Assembly (NCBI GenBank): GCA_013365365.1
Contig: JABVXU010000281.1
Coordinates: 1 to 64,000, forward strand
DNA from: Cruorifilaria tuberocauda
Taxonomy: Eukaryota; Nematoda; Chromadorea; Rhabditida; Onchocercidae
DNA length: 64,000 nt
Reading direction: 5' to 3'
The position numbers and the translations under genes are program-made. Numbering within the stretch: the first letter of the stretch is position 1; each line of letters begins with the position of its first letter. The notes under the pieces are model-generated. The model was not told the origin of the DNA, searched no databases, and saw nothing but the letters and a program-made list of their open reading frames with translations. Below, in pieces: positions 39,190 to 49,921 of the stretch.

Positions 39190-41660
39190 CTGAAAATTGT
39201 GCATGAAAGGTATAATTTAGTTGGGAAATTTTCGATCAGAATTTTACGACTGATATTTAGTCAAATTCTTTTTCAAAAACTTCAACGATTACATTTATCG
39301 ATTCTAGTATTTGTTAATTTATCAAGTAAACTCTCGTAAGTTACTCATTTTATAAACAATCGAAATAAGCAAAGTAAATCATATATTTTAAATCGATGCA
39401 ATATGAGTAACAGAGATACTATCTCAGCAATTATTAGGATTTCCATCGTTTCACCGAATAACTTACTAACTTCGACCTTGTCGAATCAGAATAAAGTTCA
39501 ATGAGTTAATCAAGTTTTGAAATAAGTGTCAAATTTCATGTAAGCATAAAAGTAATATTGATAGCAATTTGACAGCTTTAGTTGAAATTGTAATTAAGAA
39601 ATGGATGCTTTTTGATATTTATAGTGATAATTGATAGTGGGAATTTGATTTATTCCTAAAGATGAACGAAAATGACAGCTTTTTTAAAAACTTGAATTAG
39701 CTGTATTAGCTAGCATATCAAGGATAAGACTGTTTGTTAGCTGCTTTAGTAAAAAAGCTTGTTTTTCAATGTTACACACACCTGAAATGCTTGATAGAGA
39801 AAAAGATTTCCTTTTTTTCTTTCAATATATCAGTAAATTCGTCATTTACAATTGAATTAAATTTCCTTTTGCTCTTTTGAATTAAATTGATGCTTAAATG
39901 AATTAAACTTAATTAAGGGCAAGGAGCTAAAATTGAGTAAGTAAATAAAGAGAACTGCAGAGTAAGCAAAAACAAATAGGGTAACGATAAAGTAATAAAT
40001 AAATAAGGTAAGGTAATAAGGTAAATAAGGTAAATAAGGTAATAATTTGTTAGCCTTTCAAACTTAATTATCTTTAAAAGTTATTTTGATAGTATTTTCG
40101 AGAAAGTAAAGTTTTTTAAGACTGCAAATTTCGAGTGAATTAATGAAAACTCGAATTTCAAAATAATTTACTAACTGAATTAAAAAATAGGAGAAATACA
40201 AAAGTACATTCATGTTTGCCAAAGCTTATTAGTAAGAATAATTAAACTTAAAAAAAAAATTTCATTAGGAAATTCTAAATGAAAATAATTAACGCCACAT
40301 GGTAAATGTTTTTTAAACATCATTTAATGCTCTAATTTATCTTTCATGATCCAATCTGCTATTGCTTCCTGTTATAAGCATAATTTAGGATAAATATTAG
40401 GATACTTCAAGGCTTTACTTTTTATTCTATTTTACAAAAACTCGTAATTACAGCAACATCGTTCCCTATTCATTATCTTTTTTATTTATGATAACAGTGA
40501 TATCAGCTGCATCTCATACAGATACTATCATGAAGTATCATATCATATCATAAAGGATATTTAAATTTCATGTTTAACATCAAACATGAACAGTTGTTCG
40601 GGAAAAAAAATGATAAAAGGGGAAAACAAAGTGATATGAATAGTCAATTGTTGTACGTAAAACTTTAAATACTTTCCGATATTATCATTTTTTAAATTTC
40701 ACAGTTTCTGAATTTAAAGTTTAAAATTCGAATACGAAATATTTTTAAAGAAATGAAAAGTCATAGTGGTTATTTAATTTTCATGTAAATATTGCTAATG
40801 ATTTAATTTATTCTATAATAAAATTAACCAGATAAGCTAATTAATTGCATGATGCATGATAAGCGCTCAGCTAGAGTTCTCAATATTTAGTACTTTAAAA
40901 AATTTTAAGTTTTAATAAAAGAAATATATTTAGTACGTTCAATACTATTCATAAAAGTATTTCAGATAAAAGTGATATGCGATATATTTTTGATAAGAAG
41001 TAAAGATAAAATTAAAATCGATATGCTCTTGTCATTAATTTAATTGACAAATTTTGAATAAATCTCATCCATATTGGATTTCTAGGATTGAAAACTATCC
41101 TAATAGCAACTTATCGATGATATATCAATAATGAAAGTAATTTTCAAAATTTAAAATTATACTAATAACAGAATCGGAAAAGATTGTGGAATAAACTGAT
41201 AATGTAAGATAAGGAATAATAAATGATTTGCATGAAAGAAATGTAACAAATCATATCAGTAAAATTTTTTTTTTTTGTTAATTTTAATAAACACTTAAAT
41301 TTCAAACACAACACTGAGGAGGAAAAGTGAAGTGAAGTATGGAAATATTCAGTTTTCAAATCCTACGCTTATTCCATTCAAAACCAGTTTTATTTTTTGA
41401 ATCATTAAATTAAATCAGCTAAATTAAAAGAAAATATCGGACAGGTTTGTGCCTTTCTTCTTTTACTCATATCATCATCCCTTTATGTTATCATTCTTTC
41501 ATTTCATCTCATTCTATTTTAAAAGATTTTACAAAAACTTGAAATGCATTCACTTACTCTGTTGCATCTCTCCACTATTCGCATCATAAAACAAGTTCAT
41601 TTTCACAATTTATAGTTTTAGCAATTCATCGCAAAACAGAAATAAATGTGCATATTATTA

Positions 41661-42107
41661 AATAATAGTCAAAATTTCCATTCCTGATAAATTATCAATT
41701 AAAATATTCTTTTAATTTGATCTTTTGAATATTTTCAAAAAATTTTTTCAAGTGATAAATTATCGATCATTCGTTGATTCAATTAATTATCAGTTCATAA
41801 TTTTTAGGAATAAAAAAATGAACACCAATTTTGGCGGCACTACTGGAATGTGTTTATATTGATAATAAGTAATAAATTTAAATTTTAATAGTCAAAATTT
41901 CAATTCCTGATAAATTATTAATTAAAATATTCCTTTAATTTAATCTTTTGAATATTTAAAAAATTTTTTCAAGTGATAAATTACCGATCATTCGTTGATA
42001 AAATTAATTATCAATTTTCGGAAATGCATAATTTTTAGGAGCAAAAAAGTAATCAACAAAATTGCTACAATGCTGAAATGTGTTTTGCACTGATAATAAT
42101 TAAGTTA
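41661..42107. repeat. Two-copy direct repeat of about 220 bp
   Basis: TAGTCAAAATTTC, CCTGATAAATTAT, TTTTTTCAAGTGATAAATTA and CGATCATTCGTTGAT appear in order in two adjacent copies (about 41661-41880 and 41881-42107). They have diverged by substitutions and small gaps. Confidence 0.9.
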
Positions 42108-43144
42108 TAAATTAATTTTGAACAATTGAAGAAATTTCGACGAAGTGAACGAACGATGCATTTTCCGTATTCAATAATGGACTTCCGTTTATGATAATTG
42201 AAGACAAATGTGTTATTAACTAATAATTTCGTTGATAAGTGAAAATTTCCAGATATTTGGTTGAAGAAATTGGGGAAAGAAATTAGCTATATAAATGTTG
42301 ATTCGGTAAATCTCGGGTTTAGAATAACTGGAATCAGTTTGTCGGTATTTCAATTTGATATTTCACTAAAACAAGAAGAAAACAACAATTATTGGAATAA
42401 ATTAATGTAATGTAAGCAATAAACAAAAGCTTAAAAACAGAGAGTATTTAAATTGATTATTTGAATGAAAATTATTGAAGTGAATTTAATTTATATGATG
42501 ATGAAACATATCAGGTTGAAACAACAATAAGATTTAAGAATGGGAGCAGTTTGTTTTGCAACTAAAATGTTATATGAGATTTAATTGAAATGACAGATTA
42601 TGAACATTAATATGAAAGCTAATGGAAATGATTATAGGTTGCAATAAACTATACAAATAAGATTAATCCAGATTATCACAATGATTATTTAATCTGAAAA
42701 ATTCTACACTAATCTTGTTCGGTTGTTATTTGTAGCATTCGTCGGAAAATTCATAAAAGAATTCATAAAAACTTTTAATTCCTTAATTTAATTAACTTGA
42801 TTTAATTTAATTTCAATTATCAAATAATAACCCTTAAACTAATAATTTCTATAATTTGTGATAAATTATCGGTACACGGCAAATCTATGTAAGCATTCTC
42901 ATAAATCATATTTAAATATTTTGTAAAAAATCATAAATCTTACTAAACCTAAGTATTTTGTGATTATCATCATAAATTATCTCTTAAAAAATATTCCAAT
43001 TTCCTTTTCCTACAACCAATATTAATGGTTATTAACTGTAAACGTGTCCTGCTAATCCTGGTATAAATCCCCGCCTACTGGTATTTCACTGTAAAATACC
43101 AGGATATTAATATTTAGGAAATTGAAACTGGGAAAAATAAATTA

Positions 43145-43840
43145 TGAAAATGATAAGTAATCAGAATCGATATTTTGCAATGCTCAATAATCGATAATGA
43201 ATATGAATAGAACTATATCATAAAAGTTTTTAAACAGTAATATAAAATTAATTCCAAGTTTGAAATGATTTTTCCATCCTATGGAATTAAACATTTAGAA
43301 TTCAGAGGAATAAGCAAGCAAGCAATCATTCAGAATCAGGAATATATTATAGTTCTATTCAGGTTCATCAACAAAACTTCTTTGTTGTGGAATTCGATTT
43401 TTGGATTATAACTATTATTGAGACTACAAATACAACATAAAGGTCCCTTTGAAAAAACAGGAAACTTATTGGGAATTCGATTTCGGCCAAAACAAGACTG
43501 ATAGGCCGGTCCAGGACTCTGAATTTGGAAGAAGATTAAGTATTGCAAAAAATCGATTCTGATTCTGATTGCTGATCACTTATCATCAAAAACAAGAAAA
43601 AAAAATCAAAAAGGAAATATCAGAAAATACACGTTAATCATTTCTTTAAAATAAATATTCAGTTGGTCGTTCATTTAAAACGAATTTACAATTAGTCATC
43701 TTTTTGTAATTGAATTCACTTTCTATTTAAAAATTTTCGAAGTATTACAAAGAAGGAAAATGATAAGTGATCAGTAATCAGAATCGATTTTTTACAAATT
43801 CAAAGTTCAATAATCGATAATGAATATGAATAGAACTATT
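43145..43840. repeat. Three-copy repeat: direct, inverted and direct
   Basis: Direct copies at about 43145-43216 and 43757-43840 share AAATGATAAGT, ATCAGAATCGAT and GATAATGAATATGAATAGAA. The middle copy, about 43348-43586, is inverted. It keeps the same ends but has about 170 bp inserted between the GCAATA and GAATAGAACTATA parts. Confidence 0.8.
43336..43548 (-). pseudogene. Coding-like fragment in the inverted repeat copy, function unknown
   Basis: On the minus strand an open frame reads SPGPAYQSCFGRNRIPNKFP then VFSKGPLCCICSLNN and ends at a stop. Its composition is clearly less AT-rich than the surroundings. An acceptor-like TTCAG precedes AGTCCTGGACC at 43518. No ATG start, donor or neighbouring exons were found, and the two sister repeat copies lack this segment. 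It may be a captured exon fragment, a remnant of a longer repeat, or an exon of an unrecognised gene. SPGPAY is loosely reminiscent of Pro-Gly repeat proteins, but this is too short to name. Confidence 0.35.
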
Positions 43841-44044
43841 ATATGAGATTTGCTGCAAATCTAGTAAAAGTTATATCTATTGATTATATTATCACTTGAA
43901 TGATCTTAAGTTCTTATCAATTGGTGTGAATTTTATCAATGATATCTATTCAATGCTGCTATTTTTCTTTTATGATTGTTTATCGTTAACAGTTAATAAT
44001 TACTGATAAAATTTACCAATTTATTAAAGTGTTATAAATTTTTC

Positions 44045-44310
44045 AAATTATGATTTCAATATTTTAATCAATTATAAGGTTATAAGTTTTAAATTTTAAA
44101 TATTATTTCATATTTGCTATAAGATTATAAGTTTTAAATTTCATTATATTTTTTTTAAGATCATAAGTTTTAAACTTTTTAAGACTACAAGTTTTAAATT
44201 TTAAGTATTATATTATATTTATATAGATTATTAAGTTTTAATATTTAAATATTATATTATATTTACTATAAGATTATAAGTTTCAAATTTTAAATGTTAT
44301 ATAAGAAATT
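44045..44310. repeat. AT-rich direct repeat ATAAGATTATAAGTTTTAAATT
   Basis: Five or so diverged copies of ATAAGTTTTAAATTTTAAAT and TATTATATTATATTTACTAT upstream of the small secreted protein gene. Confidence 0.75.
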
Positions 44311-44482
44311 TTAATTAATTACAGGAAGTTTTCCGATCATCAATATGATCAATTCTTGATCAAGCGGAGATCGGAATTGATTTTCTTTTTACTATGATAA
44401 ATTCAAATCAATAGTATGTTGAGATCTGAGTTCGCAGCAGTAAGCATAACCTTGAGACGATGGATGTGACACCAGTTGTTTG

Positions 44483-44532
44483 AGGTCAAGAGGAATAAAG
44501 GGTGGGTCTTTGTGACCATCAATAACTGACCT
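44483..44532. promoter_or_regulatory. Cluster of AGGTCA-like half-sites
   Basis: AGGTCA at 44483-44488 and its inverse TGACCT at 44527-44532 flank TGTGACC at 44511. They lie 57-106 bp upstream of the start codon of the secreted protein gene, in a locally less AT-rich patch. AGGTCA is the nuclear-receptor half-site (known); function here is inference. Confidence 0.3.
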
Positions 44533-44561
44533 CACTGTTCTTCTATTCTACTATCACTTCT

Positions 44562-44579
44562 TTCTAGAACTTTCTAGAA
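44562..44579 (+). promoter_or_regulatory. Heat-shock-element-like array TTCTAGAACTTTCTAGAA
   Basis: Four alternating 5-bp units, TTCnnGAAnnTTCnnGAA, without mismatch. This is the HSF1 binding pattern, and TTCTAGAA is the form used in nematode small heat-shock promoters (established knowledge). It ends 9 bp before the start codon of the secreted protein, so it lies in the leader or outron rather than at a usual promoter distance. The same bases also form TTCTAG splice-acceptor-like sites. Confidence 0.45.
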
Positions 44580-44588
44580 CTTCTAGTT

Positions 44589-45637
44589 ATGGCTGCTTTC
44601 ATTATAACGGTATCGTTTTTTTTTTCTTTATTTCCTATCTTTTCATTTTAGGTAATATTTCTGCTTTAGGTAATATTTATTTGATTGAACTGTAAATGAA
44701 TTTTTAAAAATCAATAAAATTTAACAAATTGTTAACTGTACTAGCAGAGTGATTAATATCATGAATATAGCATGAAATTCTTAAAAGAAGAAAATTCAAA
44801 AAATTTTTCAGATATATTTTTGAGCAAATTTCTATTTATTATCGATCAGATATCACATTTTCGATATTACAAAAAACTTTTTTTGCTTCATTCATTGAAT
44901 ATTATCATTGTTATTACAGGTTTTGCTATTTTCAATATTTGATATCACACAGCAATGCTTACCAAAACCTGATATTATCGAAAATAAATCTCTGCTCAAC
45001 GTGGAACCAACAAAACCACCAAATGTAGTCGGTGAGTTAACCTTTCTGCCATATTCGGAAGCAGAAAGGATAAGTAAAATTATGAATTACTGTCTAAAAT
45101 ATCATCATTTTTCAAATTAATATAAATGTATTTCAATTGATTCATATTGTTAGAAGAGATTTTGTAGAGAGTGCCGTCAAGAAATTACTGAATGTCAGTG
45201 GATCAGTTGATGAGGGAAGTAATAAAATGGATGTGAAAATTAATCAAACCGGATTAGTGAACGACACTAGTACCGGAAATAGCTACAAAGTTAGTTGAGT
45301 ACAATATTTTCAATTGATCATTAAGACTGTTACAGTTATATTGATAAATGATTAATTGCTGATAAGATACTTCTTCTATTATTTCTAACGATTCATAAGG
45401 AATTAAGAATTTGATAAATCTTATAGAAGTTATCAGGAGCTATCAGAACCATTGTAGCTTATCATGATAATCATGATGATTTCTAGAAATCAGATATCAG
45501 AAGCTATCAGAACCATTGTAGCTTATCATGATAATCATGATGATTTGTAGAAATGTCAGATACAAGAAGAATGTGATGAATTGTGGAAGCGTTTCGCTGG
45601 AAAATGTCGCCTGATGTCAATGAATGGATGTAATTGA
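44589..45637 (+). CDS. Small secreted protein with four-cysteine C-terminal tail, 116 aa
   Basis: Four exons: 44589-44609, 44920-45031, 45159-45289, 45551-45637, phases 0, 1, 0. A signal peptide MAAFIITVLLFSIFDITQQC is created by splicing exons 1 and 2. The middle is polar with four N-glycosylation sequons (NKS, NVS, NQT, NDT). The last exon is a compact tail, CQIQEEC then LWKRFAGKC then NGC, with spacing C-x5-C-x10-C-x7-C. TTCTAG lies just before the ATG, so SL trans-splicing is likely. I do not recognise the family; it could be a secreted effector, signalling peptide or lumenal factor. The exon 3 acceptor (AGAAGAG) is chosen because the two nearby AGs lead to a stop. AATAAA lies about 157 bp past the stop. 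Confidence 0.65.
45438..45560. repeat. 64-bp duplication spanning a splice acceptor
   Basis: AGCTATCAGAACCATTGTAG and CATGATAATCATGATGATTT recur at 45438 and 45502. Each copy ends in an acceptor-like TTCTAG or TTGTAG followed by AAAT. The second is used for the last exon of the small secreted protein. Confidence 0.9.
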
Positions 45638-45793
45638 GATTCGGATCGATGGTTTGATGATACTCACACAAATTTCATCAAATTGTTGACATGTTTAGAT
45701 TTTGTAAAATATGTGAGAGTTTTGTTGAGCTGAAGATAATTTATCTTTAACTTTCACATTTTGATGATTTATTATTATTCATGAAATCTATTA

Positions 45794-45799
45794 AATAAA
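45794..45799 (+). terminator. Candidate poly(A) signal AATAAA
   Basis: AATAAA about 157 bp after the stop of the small secreted protein gene, a reasonable distance for a nematode 3' UTR. Confidence 0.4.
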
Positions 45800-46329
45800 T
45801 CAATTATTACTATTTATTATTACTTATCCTTTTATTTATTATTTATTATTATTATCGTTGCTATTTCAATTATGCCAATTTATATGCGGACATTTTAAAC
45901 TACTATTTATTTATCTAACCGATAAATCATTATTACAATTTGCTATCATTATAATTTGAAAGAGTTTTGTATTTATCAAACGGTAAAAGGAGAGGAAGTA
46001 AGTAAGATTGGTAATCAGAGATAGCTCGACGAAAAGAATTCGAGAACTATTGTGGCACGTGGAGATGAGCATGAAAGCGCATTTTAAAATACAAAAGATT
46101 TATGCAGAAGTAAATGAATTAATCAGTCAATTAATCAGAGTAATTATAATTTTTTGCAGGATAATTGTTAATTGCGCTTTGTATAAACTTTTGGACATAG
46201 CAACACATTAGCATAGCTCCTGGAAAGTTTAATTAATAAGACAACAATAAGACAGTAACTAATAGAAATATTTCTTTGATAGTAACTTAGTAACTTGGTA
46301 CTCTCATATCGTAAAGCGAATTGAAAAAT

Positions 46330-48568
46330 TCAAAATCCGGAAAAGAAACTTAGTTTCTGAGGTTCCCATAGGATTTTAACAGTATCGCCGTCACGTTGCA
46401 GCAAATTGGGCGGTGTTGTCTGCTCAATTAGTGGTATTAACATTAATGTCAATCGTTTTACGAATGATTTTTCTCTTAATTCATTATATTTTGGATCAGT
46501 TATTGCATCCATATGACCAATATCCTTTAATTTTAGTAAATTTATATCTTTCAAATTTAAATTTGATAAGAAATTGTGATAAAATTGTGATAAAAACTTT
46601 TCCAAATCTAACCTTTCTTGAGCAAATTCTGTAGGAATTTCATTATTTTTCCACTAAAACAAAATTGATTCTGATAAGTTGATTCTAAGAAAATTTAAAC
46701 TAACTTTCATGCATTCTTCAATCACTTTTGCAAGAGAACATGACGGCGATTTTGTTATTTCTTCTTGCTTCGTTCCTTCAAAATTTCCAAATTTCAAGCT
46801 AATATTTCTTCTACTTGAATTTAGATTTAAATTTGGAAATTCTTTAACTTAATTCACAGTTAATACTTACTTTTTGCAGCGCACTTTCTCAGTTTTATTA
46901 TCACAAAGTATTCTCCTATAAATAGAAATGAAATGATAATTGAGTATTGCTTAGCAATTGTTTATGTATAGTTCAGGTAATTCATGTTACTAGAGGTTTT
47001 TCAAGGTATTTCATTAGCATTATCTATTCATCATTAATTTTTGTATTATCGAGAATTCATTATAAAACTGTTATCATTAATATTTGTCATAACCATCATC
47101 ACATCAAAATTAAATTTCTGAAAAATTTATTGCAATTACCAAAATCCATTTTCAACATCGCATTGTGGAAAACACGATAATTGGCACGGATTCGAATTTT
47201 TTTACGAGAATGATCAGCCAAAGTTCCGGAATTACTTGAAATTTCCATATAACACATATATTTCTTCCGGCATAAACAGTTTAATTGATAACTGATAATC
47301 TCATCCGGTTCTATAATACCGGTAAATGTACTCCATAAACGAAATGCATTGAAAATCTTTATGATAAATGATTATGAACAGATAAATAAGTAAATAAACT
47401 AATAAGAATGATTTCTAAGGATATTTAGAAATTCAAAAATTTTGGAGTAAATGAGAAAAACAGAATTTGAATTGGAAACTTTCAAATTAATGAAATTAAA
47501 GTTTGAATGTAATAAGGATGTAAAATTAAAGTTTGAATTTAATAAGAAGTTGACTTTTATACTATTTGCGCTAATCAAAATGAAAATATTATTAGGGAAA
47601 AATAATGAACACAGTATTCTTTACAGTACTTTTCTGCAAGAATAAGATACGACTTGCACCAACAGCTGAAAATGGTTTCCACATTACTGCTTGCATACTG
47701 TAATCGGAATCATACAGTATTGTATCTGTAGTACGATAAAGGATAAAAACTGTGAATTAAAATAATTAGCTACAACTTAAATAATGAAAAGTGAATTTCG
47801 AGTCGCAATTTTTTTTAAAGCAGATCCGAACATTCCAGTAAATTACACTCTAATTGGAATTTTTTTAATTCACTCCATGGATTAAGCGATTTAAGCGAAT
47901 TAAGCATGGATTAACCTCCCATGTATAAAAAATACCTGTTTTACTCAAATTTTTCAGGCATAAAGGACTTTTGGAATTTACCATTTTATTGCTTTTAATA
48001 AATTAACTTAACTTGAAAACTTGAAAGTCAAATTAATTTTGCATACTTCAAGTTTATTTCAGATTTAAAAGACTAACTTTCTTTCGTTACTTCGATGACA
48101 AAATCCCCAATCCATTGTTTCTGGTCCATTTTTTGACGCATGTAAATTACTAACGATGTCGGATTTTGTTCCCCAAATTGGTGACGTGTCATTCTCCCGG
48201 AATAGCAACAATACTTCTTGACTATTTAGCCGTTCTTCAAGATTTATAGATGTTACTAAATTATTATCTAAAATTTCTGATTAAAATTAACTTTCAGATT
48301 CAGAAAGTGCTGATGAAATCTCATTTTTGAAAAGGATTTTGAGAACTTTAAATGAATTATACACGCTCAGATCACTTTCCGGAAGAATTACCGTCTACCG
48401 TATCTTTCTAAAAACTTAAAATACCGGAAATTATGGTTTCATAAAAATATACAGATAAGAGAGGTTAATAAAAGAGAGTAAGTTATGCAACATACCGCAC
48501 AAGAAAATTGAAATAAACAAAAACGATAATATTAGATTGTACGATAGCCTTTTATAGGAATGTTTCAT
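46330..48568 (-). CDS. Secreted protein of unrecognised family, about 324 aa, about 7 exons
   Basis: Exons read (5' to 3'): 48568-48496, 48267-48091, 47725-47664, 47356-47157 (or to 47140), 46915-46871, 46798-46705, 46653-46330. The first exon is a strong signal peptide (MKHSYKRLSYNLILSFLFIS then IFLC). Later segments are EERLNSQEVLLLFRENDTSP, ETMDWGFCH, FRLWSTFTGII, LNCLCRKKYMCYMEISSNSG, then CSLAKVIEECMKW and a helical C-terminus with FYHNFLSNLNLKDINLLKLK. There are several cysteines and an NDT sequon. Joins 3/4 and 4/5 use weak GTTGGT and GTTGAA donors chosen to keep frame and may be wrong. The last two exons and the signal-peptide join are firm. I do not recognise the family. It is opposite in orientation to the small secreted gene, with tails facing. 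Confidence 0.6.
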
Positions 48569-49083
48569 TCATTCAAATCTTTGAGCAGAAAATTTTTTTA
48601 CGCTAAAGATAAACGTGAAATTTGCAAGAAAATAAAAGGTCATAAAGTTATATATTTGTTATCAGAGCAGTTACTATATTAGAGATTACTGATACGATTA
48701 GTAAATTCAAAGAAGTGAATGAAAAAATACATTGAAAAAGAAATATACCGAAAAATTAATGAAACTGAAATAATTTATGAACCAAAAATGGATAAGTTAT
48801 TAATTGTACTTTGATGAACTAGTAGAAGAATACGCCGCGCATGCATGCATGCATGAGCAACAATTTTCCCTGCTAATTCATCACAATAGGAATTGTTGTA
48901 TTGATCATTCAATAGGAATGATTATTATTTTTAAAATTTAAACGATCATTAGCTAGTCTGAACTCAGATTGAATTTTTTTTTAATTCCATTTAATGTATT
49001 TAATGTGATCATTCTTGGAAATAGAGACTGTAGTATTTCCGATTTTATAACTGTGTTTTTTAAAATTTTTCGTATCTCTAATT

Positions 49084-49262
49084 AATATCAATACTAACAC
49101 AAATGAATTCATCTTAATATTTTCTGATATGCTATCAGTAACAAACAATGATAACATATCAGTATATCATTATATCAATATTGACACGAATGAATTTACC
49201 CCAATACTTTCTGATATCAGTAATTAGCAGAGATAACATATCAGTATATCATTATATCAATA
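49084..49262. repeat. Two-copy direct repeat of about 95 bp
   Basis: ATATCAATA, ACAC(A/G)AATGAATT, TTTCTGATAT and GATAACATATCAGTATATCA recur in order in two adjacent copies. Confidence 0.85.
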
Positions 49263-49283
49263 CTCAACTGGACAAATGGAAAA

Positions 49284-49342
49284 CAAATTTTCATTGCGTC
49301 ACAACACTACCTGAGGTAGTACTGTGACGCAATGAAAATTTG
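49284..49342. repeat. Near-perfect 59-bp palindrome
   Basis: Two 29-nt arms with two mismatches meet around a single centre base at 49313. The left arm runs CAAATTTTCATTGCGTCACA to ACTACCT; the right arm is AGGTAGT to GTGACGCAATGAAAATTTG. It could extrude as a cruciform or form a very tight RNA hairpin. Confidence 0.9.
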
Positions 49343-49921
49343 AAAAATGAATGAAGACGTGATGACAAACCGCCAATTTGATAGCAGATGATACCTTTCG
49401 AGAAGTTTGGACGATGAATTGCTTGATGCTCAATATTTAAGCTTTTCTCATTTTGGTTGGCTTTTCATTTTTTGAATAGAATTTACATTGAAATGTTCAG
49501 ATCTGTTTAAATATTTGGAAGATCACTCGAAAATCTGGAAAATCAAAATCAAGGATTTGATAAAATACCATATAAAATTTTACGTTGAGATAACTTACTG
49601 TTTCACGTTACTTTCTGTAGGAAATCAATAATTCATCAAAAGATATATTTCCAATATAAGCGCTAATTCGCATGTTCCACTTGTTGCATATCATATTGCA
49701 AGTGATGGAATGTGGAAAATGATTTGGAGATATAAAAGATGCCCGTATTTGGTCGAAATTTTGCACTGAAAAATTAGAAATGTACAGTTTTGTCTTTGCA
49801 TCGCATTCAATTATTTATTTGTTTTTCTATTCGTTTGATCGTCATACCCTAAAAAATCGTTATAAATGTAAATCTGAAGCTACGATTAATTTCGTTTCAG
49901 AGGCATTTAAATTGCAGATCA

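Larger units (their letters stand above)
39190..44588. other. Intergenic region, repeat-rich
   Basis: Divergent 5' flanks of the channel gene (left) and the small secreted protein gene (right). Apart from the listed repeats and the coding-like insert at 43336-43548, no gene is recognised. Simple sequence such as AAGGTAATAAGGTAAATAAG at about 39996-40045 also occurs. Confidence 0.6.
48569..49921. other. Divergent intergenic region between the secreted protein gene and smc-4
   Basis: Contains a (GCAT)n run at about 48836-48856, a two-copy repeat and a long palindrome. It presumably holds the promoters of both flanking genes. Confidence 0.6.

Noticed and set aside
43336..43548. Naming the SPGPAY fragment as a sperm-tail PG-rich repeat protein
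   Set aside because: Only one short motif match; not enough to assign a family.
49284..49342. let-7 family microRNA precursor
   Set aside because: The seed string sits across the one-base tip of the palindrome, so no normal 22-nt arm and loop can form; kept only as a palindrome.
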